In this document: in pieces, positions 1 to 8,407 of the stretch
Position numbering within the stretch: the stretch's first letter is position 1
Layout of the letters: the number at the start of each line of letters is the position of its first letter
Assembly: GCA_963763325.1 (NCBI GenBank)
Contig: CAVXOL010000011.1
Coordinates: 186,001-250,000, forward strand
DNA: 64,000 bases
Reading direction: 5' to 3'
Source: JBBECJ01 sp963763325
GTDB lineage: Bacteria > Chloroflexota > Chloroflexia > Thermomicrobiales > CFX8
Made by a program: the position numbers and the translations under genes
The notes under the pieces: model-generated
Told to the model about the DNA's origin: nothing
The model's database searches: none
Seen by the model: only the letters and a program-made list of their open reading frames with translations

Positions 1-662
1 ATCCGCAACAGGTTGACGACGACGAAGGCATACATCACCGTCATGAGGACGAAGACGCCGCCTGCGCCGACGAATGAGATGCCGATCAGAGCGCCTGCCA
101 ATGATGGCCCGGCGACGCGTGCGAAGTTGTGGCCAGTGTTCTGGAGCGCAATCGCGTTCATCAGGTTCTCGCGGCTGACGAGCTGGGCGATGAAGGCCTG
201 GTTGGACGGCATGTTGAAGGCGAAGCCGATCCCCTGCAATGCGGAGATCAGCGCGAGATGCCAGACCTCGATGACTCCTGACAAGACGAGTACAGCGCTG
301 ACAATCGCCGAGGTGCCGATCAGGCATTGCGCCAGTAGCAACGTCCGTCGCTTTGGAAAGCGGTCGGCGACGACGCCGCCCCAGAGGCCGAAGATCAGCA
401 TCGGGATACCCCAGCCGAGCGAGACGACACCGACGGCTGTGGCCGAATTCGAGATGTCGTAAGCGACGTAGCCGGTCGTGACCATCCCCATCTGGATCGC
501 CATCGTGCCGGGCATCATCCCGCTCCAGAGGCGGCGGAACTCCGGTTCGCTCAGCGCAATGAACGGACGCTTCCAGCCGGAGACATGAGCATGTGCATCC
601 GGCCTGGATGTCTCAGGCGCAACCGCGCGCGGCGGAGATGCGAGTCTGTTCGGGCGTCCCAA
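1..662 (-). CDS. MFS transporter (partial, C-terminus beyond left edge)
   Basis: The reverse strand is open from 662 to the window edge and encodes the first 220 residues of a major facilitator superfamily exporter, resembling the MFS_3/EntS-type drug or siderophore exporters. Hydrophobic helices begin after a charged N-terminal stretch, and the helix 2-3 loop carries the family signature (Gly-Val-Val-Ala-Asp-Arg-Phe-Pro-Lys-Arg-Arg). Membrane segments continue to the edge. I chose a TTG start at 662 because an in-frame stop lies just upstream and a GAGGGG ribosome binding site sits six bases before it. A later ATG pair inside the first helix is possible but would remove the conserved N-terminus. 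Substrate cannot be told from sequence. It is divergent from the aminotransferase at 1043, with 380 bp between them. Confidence 0.8.
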   Translation of the reverse strand, partial: MGRPNRLASPPRAVAPETSRPDAHAHVSGWKRPFIALSEPEFRRLWSGMMPGTMAIQMGMVTTGYVAYDISNSATAVGVVSLGWGIPMLIFGLWGGVVADRFPKRRTLLLAQCLIGTSAIVSAVLVLSGVIEVWHLALISALQGIGFAFNMPSNQAFIAQLVSRENLMNAIALQNTGHNFARVAGPSLAGALIGISFVGAGGVFVLMTVMYAFVVVNLLR

Positions 663-1042
663 TCAGTCCCCTCGATCGATCGTGCGGAGAGTGCACGGCG
701 CGCGTTGCACTCATCTGCGCGCCGCTATCATCGTCGGCAAGCCCTCGGACTGCAAGGACAAGCCCTCGCTCCAAGTCCGAGTCGTCGTGTCGATGAACCG
801 CACGGACATCGATACGAGTCCGGGAATGACGAACGGTCTCCCCAATGCGAATTGGCGTATCGAAGTGGTTCAAGCGCTTGAGAGGGCGTTGGACCGTACC
901 TGATTTCATTGACGCCCCACCTCGCCCGGTATGGTGATGGATAATAGACGAACGACGAATCACCAGTTGGGGCGAGGATGTGAGAATTGCGCGCCGCAAC
1001 GTGTGGGTTGGGTTCTGGACGAACATATGGCGAGGAGCAGTC
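663..1042. other. Divergent intergenic region with a two-part hairpin
   Basis: No convincing gene lies in these 380 bases between the leftward transporter and the rightward aminotransferase. Near the right end there is a nested inverted repeat: CCTCGCCC at 920-927 pairs with GGGCGAGG at 970-977, and inside it GGTGAT at 933-938 pairs with ATCACC at 959-964. The right outer arm contains a purine-rich GGCGAGG just before a GTG at 980 that is in frame with the aminotransferase. A regulatory leader is possible, but no known riboswitch or T-box signature could be recognised. Confidence 0.4.
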
Positions 1043-2233
1043 GTGGCCGTACAGATTGAAACAAAGGTCGACGAGATTCGCGCGCAGCTTCCGGCGGTGC
1101 ACGCGAAGGCGTACCTGAACACCGGGACGAACGGCCCGCTCCCGCGAGCCGCTGCCGAGGCGATGGCGCAGATGGCCCTCGAAGAGTACGAGCAGGGCCG
1201 GATCTCGATGGACGCCTGGACGGTGAAGATGGCGCTCAAGCCAGAGGCGCGCAATGCGCTGGCGCGCGCCTTCAACGTCAAGTCCGACGAAATCGCGCTG
1301 ACACAACTGACGACCGAGGGCATGAACATCATGATCCACGGCGTTGACTGGCAACGGGGTGACGAGGCGATCATCACCAACCTCGAACATCCTGGCGGCC
1401 AGTTGCCCCTCTACGTCGCCGCCCACCGGCACGGTGTCCAGATTCGCGTTGTTGACCTCGGGAACGGCGAAGGCGACGTTGCCGGCAAGATCGAGCGAGT
1501 CATCACGAAGCGCACCCGCGCGCTGGTTATCTCCCATCTGGCCTGGAACACCGGTGCTGTCCTGCCACTGAAAGAGATCGTCGAGACCTGCCGCAAGCAC
1601 GACGTGCTGGTGCTGGTCGACGCTGCCCAATCAGCCGGCTCGATCGACCCGCAACTGTATGAGAACGATCCGGACGCCTACGCGATGCCGGGCCAGAAGT
1701 GGATGTGCGGCCCGGAAGGGACCGGCTCGCTCTGGATCCGCGAGGAGCGTATCAGCTGGTTCCAGCAGACCTACGTAAACTACGGAAGCGCGCTGGGTGG
1801 CGTCGACAACCAGGGCGGCTACTTCACTCCAACTCCGGGCGCGGCACGATTCGACCGGATCGCCACCTACTACCCGCTGATCGCCGGCCAGAAGGCCGCG
1901 ACCGAGTGGCTGGCCGATGATGTCGGCATGGACTGGATCTACAGCCGGATCGCCGAACTCGGTAAGCTGGCCTACAAGACGCTTGAGAACATCGACGGCG
2001 TCTCTCTCCTGACCCCGAAGGCGAATATGGCCGGCCTGATCTCGTTCAATCTGGCCGGGATCGAGCCGAACGACCTGGTGACGACTCTCTTCGAGCGTGG
2101 CTTCATCCTGCGCACGATCCCGTCACCCTCCTGCGTCCGAATGTCGACCGGCTTCTACAACACCGAGGAAGAGATCACCACCCTCGGCGCCGCAATCGAG
2201 GAAGTCAAGCGGGAGTTGCCGAAGACGATGTAA
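1043..2233 (+). CDS. Class V aminotransferase-fold PLP enzyme
   Basis: A 396-residue member of the class V aminotransferase family (NifS/isopenicillin N epimerase/cysteine desulfurase-like), a cytoplasmic pyridoxal-phosphate enzyme. The N-terminus has the typical Asn-Thr-Gly-Thr-Asn-Gly-Pro substrate loop. The middle has a conserved Asp-Ala-Ala-Gln-Ser cofactor loop, followed by the Gly-Gln-Lys-Trp motif whose lysine would form the Schiff base. Length is normal for the family. The frame is open to a GTG at 980, but I prefer GTG 1043, which has a GAGGAG ribosome binding site six bases upstream. The extra 21 codons would add an unusual tryptophan-rich stretch. Reaction and substrate are not determined: no cysteine-desulfurase active-site loop is obvious, and epimerase or selenocysteine-lyase-like activity is equally possible. 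Confidence 0.88.
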   Translation: MAVQIETKVDEIRAQLPAVHAKAYLNTGTNGPLPRAAAEAMAQMALEEYEQGRISMDAWTVKMALKPEARNALARAFNVKSDEIALTQLTTEGMNIMIHGVDWQRGDEAIITNLEHPGGQLPLYVAAHRHGVQIRVVDLGNGEGDVAGKIERVITKRTRALVISHLAWNTGAVLPLKEIVETCRKHDVLVLVDAAQSAGSIDPQLYENDPDAYAMPGQKWMCGPEGTGSLWIREERISWFQQTYVNYGSALGGVDNQGGYFTPTPGAARFDRIATYYPLIAGQKAATEWLADDVGMDWIYSRIAELGKLAYKTLENIDGVSLLTPKANMAGLISFNLAGIEPNDLVTTLFERGFILRTIPSPSCVRMSTGFYNTEEEITTLGAAIEEVKRELPKTM

Positions 2234-2238
2234 TGCGT

Positions 2239-2330
2239 CGGGAATCGGGAATCGTTGTTCGGGAATCGAGGAATGGTCAGGAAATTCCAGATCAGTTCTT
2301 CGATTCCCGAACAACGATTCCCGATTCCCG
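2239..2330. repeat. Long perfect hairpin built of CGGGAAT heptads
   Basis: Arms 2239-2269 and 2300-2330 are exact reverse complements over 31 bases with a 30-base loop. They lie between the convergent aminotransferase and ABC1 kinase genes and end two bases before the kinase stop. The left arm reads as heptads: CGGGAAT twice, one divergent heptad, then CGGGAAT again. The position fits a bidirectional terminator. The repeated word is not needed for that role. Confidence 0.85.
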
Positions 2331-2331
2331 A

Positions 2332-3915
2332 TTACAACCGGCGCCGCAACAGCAACAACGCCAGAAACCCTCCCGCTGCGACCGTCGTTGCGGCGCCGAG
2401 CCAGAAGAGCGGCCCGAGCCAGTCCTCGATCCAGTCAGGGCGGTAGATGGCCAGCATGACGCTGAGAGCGATCAGGCTGGTGCCGACCAGCCAGGCGATC
2501 ACGAGCCGGTTGACGAGCGCCCGGACCTGTTCAAGCATCCGCTCCCAATCGGCCAGATGCATTGTTGTCCGGATATCTCCACGCTCGATCTGTGACAGCA
2601 GCCGGTCGACGCGCTTCGGCCCCTCCACTACCAGTTCGAACAATTCGTCACCACTGGCCGCCATCCTCGGCCCCCACGACGATGGCAGGTAGCGCTCCAG
2701 GAACGCGCGTCTGGCATACGGCGCGGCGATCTCGATGGGCATGAAGTCGGGGTCGAGCCGCCGGGCACTCGATTCATGCATCGCCAGTGTCTTAAGCAGC
2801 AGCGCCAGATCGCCGGGGAGCCGCATCTTGTGGGTGCGGATCAGACGGGTCACATCGGCTGCAACGCGCTCGAAGTCGAAATCGTCGATCCGCAGCGTCC
2901 GGTATCGGTCCATCATCCGCTCGATGTCGCGTGCCAGCGCCGCGCGGTCGAACGTTCCATGGATGATGTCCAGTTCGACGGCTGCGTCGATGACCCGGTC
3001 ACTATCGTCCTGAACGGTTGCGCGTAGCAGGGTCAGGAGTGCGCGGCTGGTACGCGTGCTGATCCGGCCGACCATCCCGAAGTCGTAGGCCACGATCCGG
3101 CCATCCGGCAGGACGGCGAAGTTGCCCGGGTGGGGATCGGCATGGAAGAAGCGCAGCGTGAAGACCTCGTCGAGGATTACGCGTGCGGCCCGCCGCGCGA
3201 GCGCCGGCCGGTCGATCCCGGCTGCTTCGAGGCCGGCGATGTCGTCGATCCGTAGCCCGTCGACGCGCTCCAGCGTCAGGACGCGTTCCGTCGTCTGCTC
3301 CCAGTGGACGGCCGGGATAACGACTTCGGGATTCTCGCGGAAGCCATCGCGGAACTGGTCGGCGTTACGGCCCTCGCGCATGTAGTCCAGCTCGTTGCGC
3401 AGTGTCCAGCTGAACTCTTCGGCCAGCTCGACCAGATCGTAGTGTTCGGCCAGCGGTGCATGCCGTTGGGCCAGACTGGCCAGCTGGCGGAGGATCGCCA
3501 GATCCTGTTCGATCTGCTCCGCAACGCCCGGACGCTGGATCTTGACAATTACCTCGCAGCCACCTGGTAGTCGCGCGGCGTGGACCTGCCCGATCGACGC
3601 GACCGCCAGCGGCGTGCGCTCGAACGCGTCGAACAGGTCATCGAGTGGCCGTCCCAATTCGGCCTCTATCGTAGTGACGATCTCGTCGACAGGTGCCGGT
3701 GGGACGTTCTCGCGCAGGAGGCTCAGTTCCTCGATGTATTCAGGTGGCAGCAGATCGTCGCGCGTCGAAAGAATCTGCCCCAGCTTGATGGCTGTCGGTC
3801 CCAGCTCTTCGAGCGCCAGCCGGAGGTGGCGCGGCTGGCTGACCTGCTCGTCAGCCCTCCGCCGGAATCCGAAGCGTCCAAGCACCGGCACCTGGTCCAG
3901 CCCGAACTGCTGCAC
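2332..3915 (-). CDS. ABC1/AarF/UbiB family atypical kinase
   Basis: At least 527 residues of an ABC1 (UbiB/ADCK) atypical kinase or ATPase, a family linked to ubiquinone and other isoprenoid-lipid metabolism. Visible family features are Leu-Gly-Pro-Thr-Ala-Ile-Lys-Leu-Gly-Gln (the KxGQ motif), Ala-Ser-Ile-Gly-Gln-Val-His (the alanine-rich loop replacing the P-loop), Val-Lys-Ile-Gln-Arg-Pro-Gly (VAIK-like lysine), His-Ala-Asp-Pro-His-Pro-Gly-Asn (catalytic loop) and Asp-Phe-Gly-Met (DFG). Two hydrophobic C-terminal segments end the protein, as in UbiB. The GTG start at 3915 is the first canonical start, but about 25 conserved residues typical of the family (HHQRYREIAGTVSRHGLG) are encoded in frame upstream of it. 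That frame stays open to about 4050 with only CTG-type starts (for example 4002, after AAGGGCAGG). The true N-terminus is therefore probably longer. Confidence 0.88.
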   Translation of the reverse strand: MQQFGLDQVPVLGRFGFRRRADEQVSQPRHLRLALEELGPTAIKLGQILSTRDDLLPPEYIEELSLLRENVPPAPVDEIVTTIEAELGRPLDDLFDAFERTPLAVASIGQVHAARLPGGCEVIVKIQRPGVAEQIEQDLAILRQLASLAQRHAPLAEHYDLVELAEEFSWTLRNELDYMREGRNADQFRDGFRENPEVVIPAVHWEQTTERVLTLERVDGLRIDDIAGLEAAGIDRPALARRAARVILDEVFTLRFFHADPHPGNFAVLPDGRIVAYDFGMVGRISTRTSRALLTLLRATVQDDSDRVIDAAVELDIIHGTFDRAALARDIERMMDRYRTLRIDDFDFERVAADVTRLIRTHKMRLPGDLALLLKTLAMHESSARRLDPDFMPIEIAAPYARRAFLERYLPSSWGPRMAASGDELFELVVEGPKRVDRLLSQIERGDIRTTMHLADWERMLEQVRALVNRLVIAWLVGTSLIALSVMLAIYRPDWIEDWLGPLFWLGAATTVAAGGFLALLLLRRRL

Positions 3916-4112
3916 CAGCCAGCCCAGCCCGTGCCGGGAGACGGTCCCGGCGATCTCCCGGTAGCGTTGGTGATGTCGCAGGATGGCGGTTGCCAGACTC
4001 AGCCTGCCCTTCTGCCAGCGACGACGACTCCCGATCGGGTCCGATCGTCGTAACGGCCTCGATCAGGACAATGCGGGTTTGTGTCGATCGGCACGATTTC
4101 GCGACGCCGTCG

Positions 4113-5255
4113 CTAGTCTGCAGCGACGATCGCGAACCGATTCGACGAGAACATGCTGATGTCGTACGTTAGGGCGCCGTCTGTGGCCAACCCAGCCAGG
4201 ATTTCGCCGATGACCGGGCTGAACTTGTAGCTGGTGCCGGAGCAGCCGCAGGCATAGGCGACCTGCGGGAACTCAGGGTGCCGCTCGATGATGTAATTCT
4301 CGTCCGGTGTCATCGTGTACATGCAGGTGATCTCGTGCCGGACCGGGCCGCTCGCTCCAGGCATGTAGCGGTCGAGCACGGAGCGCAGCATTTCAATCTC
4401 TTCAGTGTCAATCGTTCGGCGGATCGTCCGTGCCGTCGTCGGTTCGCCGTTTTCGTGGCGACCGATCTTGACACCCTGCCCCTCGATTGACGGCATTCCG
4501 TAGTAGTTGCCCTCGGGAACGCTCAGCAGGAAGTCGGTCGCGCCGTGTTCCGCCGTCCAGAGATCGGGCCGCTGTGGCTCGAAGTAGGCATTGACGATTC
4601 GGACAACCTGCAACGGTAGTCCCAGGCCGCGCAGCATCTCGTCCGACCACGGTCCGGCGCTGATAATGAGCCGGTCGGCGCTATAACTGCCGGCATCAGT
4701 CGTTACCCGGACGCCATCGCCGTCGGCTGTCCAACTGGTGACCTCTTCAGGCCGTTGAATTGTCGCGCCGTGACGTTCAGCCAGTTCCAGATGGGCGGCG
4801 ATTCCAACCTCTGGACGCAGGAACCCGGCTTCGCGCTCGTAGGAAAGCACCATGCCCTCGATCGGTCGGAAGCCGGGAAAGCGCTCAGCAAGCTGCTGTT
4901 CGTCGAGCACGTCTCGAGAGCCGCCGAAGGATTCATCGGCACCGGCGCGGTGGTAGCGAGCGCCGTCACGAGGCATCGTCATCGACACTTCGCCGATCAG
5001 GTTCATGATGTTGTGACCGGTTTCGGATTCGAGATCGCGCCAGCACTCAAACGCGCGATCGACCAACGGTCGGAAGGCCGGTTGCCAGTGGCTGCGGCGA
5101 ATCATCCGGTGATGGCCATGCGACGAGCCCTGGTTGTGGCTGAGCGGGAACATGTCGAGGCCAAGAACGCGCAATCCGCGCCGTGCGAGGTCCGCGACGG
5201 CCGGCGCGCCCATGGCGCCCAGTCCGATCACGATCGCGTCGTATCTGTTCGTCAC
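4113..5255 (-). CDS. FAD-dependent oxidoreductase, monomeric sarcosine oxidase/N-methyltryptophan oxidase type
   Basis: A 380-residue cytoplasmic flavoenzyme of the DAO/monomeric sarcosine oxidase family, which oxidises N-methyl amino acids with release of formaldehyde and peroxide. The N-terminal Rossmann motif (Gly-Leu-Gly-Ala-Met-Gly) follows the start directly. The C-terminal third has the Thr-Cys-Met-Tyr-Thr-Met-Thr-Pro-Asp-Glu motif, whose cysteine carries covalent FAD in monomeric sarcosine oxidase, followed by the Ser-Gly-Thr-Ser-Tyr-Lys-Phe-Ser-Pro segment. Start GTG 5255 is chosen because a GAGGAG site lies seven bases upstream and the Rossmann strand follows at once. The frame is open further upstream without homology. 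Divergent from the EamA exporter 106 bp away. The exact N-methyl substrate is unknown. Confidence 0.88.
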   Translation of the reverse strand: MTNRYDAIVIGLGAMGAPAVADLARRGLRVLGLDMFPLSHNQGSSHGHHRMIRRSHWQPAFRPLVDRAFECWRDLESETGHNIMNLIGEVSMTMPRDGARYHRAGADESFGGSRDVLDEQQLAERFPGFRPIEGMVLSYEREAGFLRPEVGIAAHLELAERHGATIQRPEEVTSWTADGDGVRVTTDAGSYSADRLIISAGPWSDEMLRGLGLPLQVVRIVNAYFEPQRPDLWTAEHGATDFLLSVPEGNYYGMPSIEGQGVKIGRHENGEPTTARTIRRTIDTEEIEMLRSVLDRYMPGASGPVRHEITCMYTMTPDENYIIERHPEFPQVAYACGCSGTSYKFSPVIGEILAGLATDGALTYDISMFSSNRFAIVAAD

Positions 5256-5361
5256 CGTTTCGCTCCTCGCATGCTCGTGCTCCCATTCGTCGCAGGATGG
5301 TAGCAGGTTCGCCGCGATCGCTCTTCGGCTGTGTATCATCGACGGCAAGGGGGAACGAGGG

Positions 5362-6264
5362 GTGTCTGAACCAACATCCAGCACCGGCGCGGTGACGTTG
5401 CGTCAGGCCGTCGCGATGCTCGCGCTTGGGACGATCTGGGGATCGTCCTATCTCTTCATCAAGAATCTTGTCGACGCTGCCGATCCGGTGACGATCATCG
5501 CCGTCCGGATGGTGCTTGGCGCGCTGACACTCGGCGCGATCCTGCTGGTGCAGCGCCGCGCGCTACCGCCTCGGGGGCCAGTCTGGGGCCACCTCGCGGT
5601 CATGTCGCTGCTCGGAAACCTGCTGCCGTTCTGGCTGATCGCCTGGAGTCAGAAGCACACCACGTCGGCGCTGGCCGCCGTTCTCAACGCCGCCATCCCA
5701 CTCTTCACATTGCTGATTGCAGCCGTCGCCTTCCGGATGGAGCGGATCACGCCCAACCGGGTCGCCGGCATCGCGCTTGGTATTACTGGTGTTGCCTTCC
5801 TGACGGGCCGGTCGGTGCTTGACGTTCAGAGTTCCGGTGGGCTGGGCGAATTGGCGCTGCTCGGCGCCAGCCTCTGCTACGGCTTCGCCTTCGCCTACGC
5901 GCGCCGCTTCGTTCGCGGCAACCCGCTCTCGAATGTCACCGCCCAACTCGGGATCGGCTCGATCGTGATCGTGCCGGTTGCGCTGGCGACCGGCTGGGTC
6001 GAGACTGACAAGCTGGCGGCAACCGACATCGCCGGCTGGATCATCCTTAGTGCCGTCGGCACCGGCGTTGCCTATGTCATCTACTACGGCCTGATCGCCG
6101 AGATGGGCGCGACGGCTGCTTCGTTCGTCACCTACATCATCCCGGTCGTCGGCGTCATCCTCGGCTGGGTCTTCCTCGACGAACGCCTCGCCTGGACCGG
6201 CTTTCTTGGGATGCTGTTGATTGTGGTTGGGGTCTGGGTGAGCGTCGGACGGCGTGACGCGTGA
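5362..6264 (+). CDS. EamA/DMT-family transporter
   Basis: A 300-residue drug/metabolite transporter with two EamA repeats and about ten transmembrane helices. The first helix carries the typical Gly-Thr-Ile-Trp-Gly-Ser-Ser-Tyr-Leu motif, and the second repeat ends with a Gly-Trp-Val-Phe-Leu-Asp-Glu loop before the final helix. Start GTG 5362 is chosen because an AAGGGGG site precedes it and the resulting length equals the family norm. The open frame extends 76 codons further without membrane-protein character. Family members export amino acids, metabolites or nucleobases; the substrate here is unknown. The stop codon lies inside the left arm of the hairpin that follows. Confidence 0.88.
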   Translation: MSEPTSSTGAVTLRQAVAMLALGTIWGSSYLFIKNLVDAADPVTIIAVRMVLGALTLGAILLVQRRALPPRGPVWGHLAVMSLLGNLLPFWLIAWSQKHTTSALAAVLNAAIPLFTLLIAAVAFRMERITPNRVAGIALGITGVAFLTGRSVLDVQSSGGLGELALLGASLCYGFAFAYARRFVRGNPLSNVTAQLGIGSIVIVPVALATGWVETDKLAATDIAGWIILSAVGTGVAYVIYYGLIAEMGATAASFVTYIIPVVGVILGWVFLDERLAWTGFLGMLLIVVGVWVSVGRRDA

Positions 6265-6323
6265 TGCGTGACGCGGGTTGACGACGATTCTCATCGCGTC
6301 ACGCGTCACGCATCACGCGTCAC
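6254..6323. repeat. Perfect hairpin built of GTGACGC heptads
   Basis: Arms 6254-6275 and 6302-6323 are exact 22-base reverse complements. The left arm is three heptads in a row (GTGACGC, GTGATGC, GTGACGC) plus one base. The hairpin sits between the convergent EamA and M20 genes, overlapping the last codons of the former and ending three bases before the stop of the latter, so a bidirectional terminator role is likely. Confidence 0.85.
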
Positions 6324-6326
6324 GAA

Positions 6327-7781
6327 CTACTCGTGCTCGACCACTGTCTCCCACGCCAGCGCCACCAGGAACCGGGTGATGCTGACGATCGTGTTGAGGT
6401 CGACCGACTCGTTGATGTTGTGGGCGCCCGACTTGGAAGGATCGGAGTCGGGGTGGCTCGGCATGAAGCCGTAGGCGATGTTGCCGAGCGGGCGGACGAA
6501 GCGCGAGTCGGTGAATCCGACCGTGATGCCGGGCAGGAACTCCAGATCGTCGCGGCCAATCGCCGCCTTCGTCGCGACCGCAACGTGGTCAGCCAACTCG
6601 TGATCGAACGTCGACGCGTTCGAGACCGACGTTTCGATCACTTCGACCGTCAGCCCGTTGATGCCAGCCAGCAGCGTTTCGAGCTGCTCCTTGACGTAGG
6701 CTGGACTCTGGTGCGGCAGTGAACGCACGTCGCAGGTGATCAGGCAGTTTTCGGCGACCGAGTTCGACTTGACACCGGCGTTGATCATCGTCGCGACCAG
6801 CGTCATCCGGCTGGCGGCTTTCAGGTAGGATGCCAGGCTGTCGTTGGTCTTGCCGATCTCGGTCAGGATCCGGTCGATATTTTCCGGCGTGACCTCTTCG
6901 GTGATGCCTGCCAGCGTTTCCAGATGGCGGAAGATCTCAACGTCGGTCGAGACTTCCGGCTGGTAGTTACGAATGCGGCGAATGGCCTCCTCAGCTTTGT
7001 AGATTGCGTTGTCTGCCTTCCAGGGCTGCGAGGCGTGGAACCCGCGACCCGTGATGTGGATGCGAATCTCCAGTCGGCCCTTCTCGCCGGTGTTGATCTG
7101 GTAGATCAGCCGACCGTCCTTGTGGGTTGGGGAACCGCCGCCTTCGTTGACGGCGAACTCGGCCGCCATCAGCTCCGGGTAGTGCTGCGTCATCCATCCG
7201 AAGCCGTAGGCGCCGCCCGATTCCTCGTCGGCGCAGGCTGCGAAGGCAAGCTCGCCCTTGAACCTGACTCCGGCGCGCTTGAGGATGATCAAGGCCATCG
7301 CCTCGGCGGCGACGGTTGACTTCATATCCGACGAGCCACGCCCCCAGAGCCGCCCTTCGGAAACCTCGCCGGAGAATGGACCGTGCGTCCACTGGCCGGC
7401 GTCCTCGACCGGGACGACGTCGAGATGGGACATCATCAGCAGCTTCGGCCGCGCGCCCTTCTCTCCGAGTGTCGCGTAGATGCTGCCGCGATTCTCGCCA
7501 GGGATGAAGATCTGCGAGTCGATCCCGTCGGCCGCCAGCTTGTCTCGCAGCAGCTCGGCGGCCGGAAGCTCGTCACCAGTTCGGACCGTTCCGGACGAGT
7601 CATGCGGGACGATTGGCTCAGGATATGGCTCGCCTTCAGCCGGCTTGCCAGTCGGTGGCCAGGGTGGCTCGGCGTTGAGACCGGTGTTCACCGATGGCAC
7701 CCGCACCAGATCACCCGTCAGCTGGATGACCTCGTCGCGCGCCTCATCTACCATCGCCAGAAGCTGATCCAGCGTCGTCAT
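6327..7781 (-). CDS. M20 family metallopeptidase (ArgE/DapE/ACY1 type)
   Basis: A 484-residue zinc-dependent hydrolase of the M20 family, which cleaves N-acyl amino acids or short peptides in the cytoplasm. The metal and catalytic pattern is visible in order: Ser-His-Leu-Asp-Val-Val-Pro, then Gly-Arg-Gly-Ser-Ser-Asp-Met-Lys, then Ala-Asp-Glu-Glu-Ser-Gly. The lid/dimerisation domain (His-Ala-Ser-Gln-Pro) follows. ATG 7781 is chosen because GAGAGGA lies upstream and no conserved sequence exists before it. The extra 50-80 residues compared with DapE suit the larger acetylornithine-deacetylase/aminoacylase branch. The substrate is unresolved. Confidence 0.88.
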   Translation of the reverse strand: MTTLDQLLAMVDEARDEVIQLTGDLVRVPSVNTGLNAEPPWPPTGKPAEGEPYPEPIVPHDSSGTVRTGDELPAAELLRDKLAADGIDSQIFIPGENRGSIYATLGEKGARPKLLMMSHLDVVPVEDAGQWTHGPFSGEVSEGRLWGRGSSDMKSTVAAEAMALIILKRAGVRFKGELAFAACADEESGGAYGFGWMTQHYPELMAAEFAVNEGGGSPTHKDGRLIYQINTGEKGRLEIRIHITGRGFHASQPWKADNAIYKAEEAIRRIRNYQPEVSTDVEIFRHLETLAGITEEVTPENIDRILTEIGKTNDSLASYLKAASRMTLVATMINAGVKSNSVAENCLITCDVRSLPHQSPAYVKEQLETLLAGINGLTVEVIETSVSNASTFDHELADHVAVATKAAIGRDDLEFLPGITVGFTDSRFVRPLGNIAYGFMPSHPDSDPSKSGAHNINESVDLNTIVSITRFLVALAWETVVEHE

Positions 7782-8066
7782 GCGCTTGGTTCCTCTCTCC
7801 ACCCCGGCTGCTCACGTGGGCGACACTGTAACCGGAACCACGACGACCGGCAACAGCGTCAGCTGTACGTTCATGGCATGCAGTATGCGATCATATGTTC
7901 GCCAGGGCCATCTGGTCCCGGGCATGACGATGCGCGGGAATGTCGAGCGCGAGAGCGCGTTATGGAACATGAGTACGGGCGCGACGCAGCGCCGGGAAAC
8001 GCCATCGGCGGCGCGGTACGGCGAGGGTACCGATCGGCGCGGATGCCGTAGGGATAGAACCAGTCT

Positions 8067-8315
8067 ATGAATGTTGTCGGAGTTGCCGGCGAGAAGATCG
8101 GAACAGTCGAGCGGTTCGAGCTGGACCCCCGAGGACAGCTTAGCTCACTCGTCATTCGGATAGCCTCATCACTCGGGACACGCAAGCGGATCGCCGTCGA
8201 CCGGATCCGCTCGATTCGCGGTAGCACCGTCACCGTCGATGTCACCGCTGCCGAGATCCAGACGCTGGCGGACCTGCCGGCTAACGACGAACGGCCGGTC
8301 GATCTTTCGTCATAG
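8067..8315 (+). CDS. PRC-barrel-like small protein
   Basis: An 82-residue protein with the PRC-barrel/DUF2171-like pattern: a first strand containing Gly-Glu-Lys-Ile-Gly-Thr-Val, a second strand ending in Leu-Val-Ile-Arg, and a third with Arg-Ile-Ala-Val-Asp. It starts with ATG 8067, the only start after an in-frame stop four codons upstream. The ribosome binding site is weak, so a leaderless or low-level transcript is possible. Nothing else is recognisable in the 285 bp before it. Function unknown; PRC barrels generally act as small assembly or binding modules. Confidence 0.65.
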   Translation: MNVVGVAGEKIGTVERFELDPRGQLSSLVIRIASSLGTRKRIAVDRIRSIRGSTVTVDVTAAEIQTLADLPANDERPVDLSS

Positions 8316-8333
8316 GTTCAGCGAAATCGCAAC

Positions 8334-8373
8334 GAAACACCAGGGCGAGCCAGTTGGCTCGCCCTGGTGTTTC
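8334..8373. terminator. Perfect 19-bp hairpin between convergent genes
   Basis: Arms 8334-8352 and 8355-8373 are exact complements with almost no loop. They lie between the PRC-barrel gene and the oppositely oriented molybdopterin synthase gene. There is no clear T tract, but a stem this stable between convergent genes most likely ends transcription from both sides. Confidence 0.75.
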
Positions 8374-8407
8374 TCGTCCCGCTAGAGGCCGAAACAGGAT
8401 GCGGACC

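Noticed and set aside
663..1042. T-box or known riboswitch upstream of the aminotransferase
   Set aside because: The segment GGCGTTGGACCGTACC only loosely resembles the T-box antiterminator core, and no stem I or specifier loop could be recognised.
728..1630. 300-codon open frame on the minus strand opposite the aminotransferase
   Set aside because: It is a GC-rich antisense shadow of the class V aminotransferase, with no recognisable domain and biased composition.
5563..6309. 248-codon open frame opposite the EamA exporter
   Set aside because: Hydrophilic antisense shadow of a membrane protein gene.
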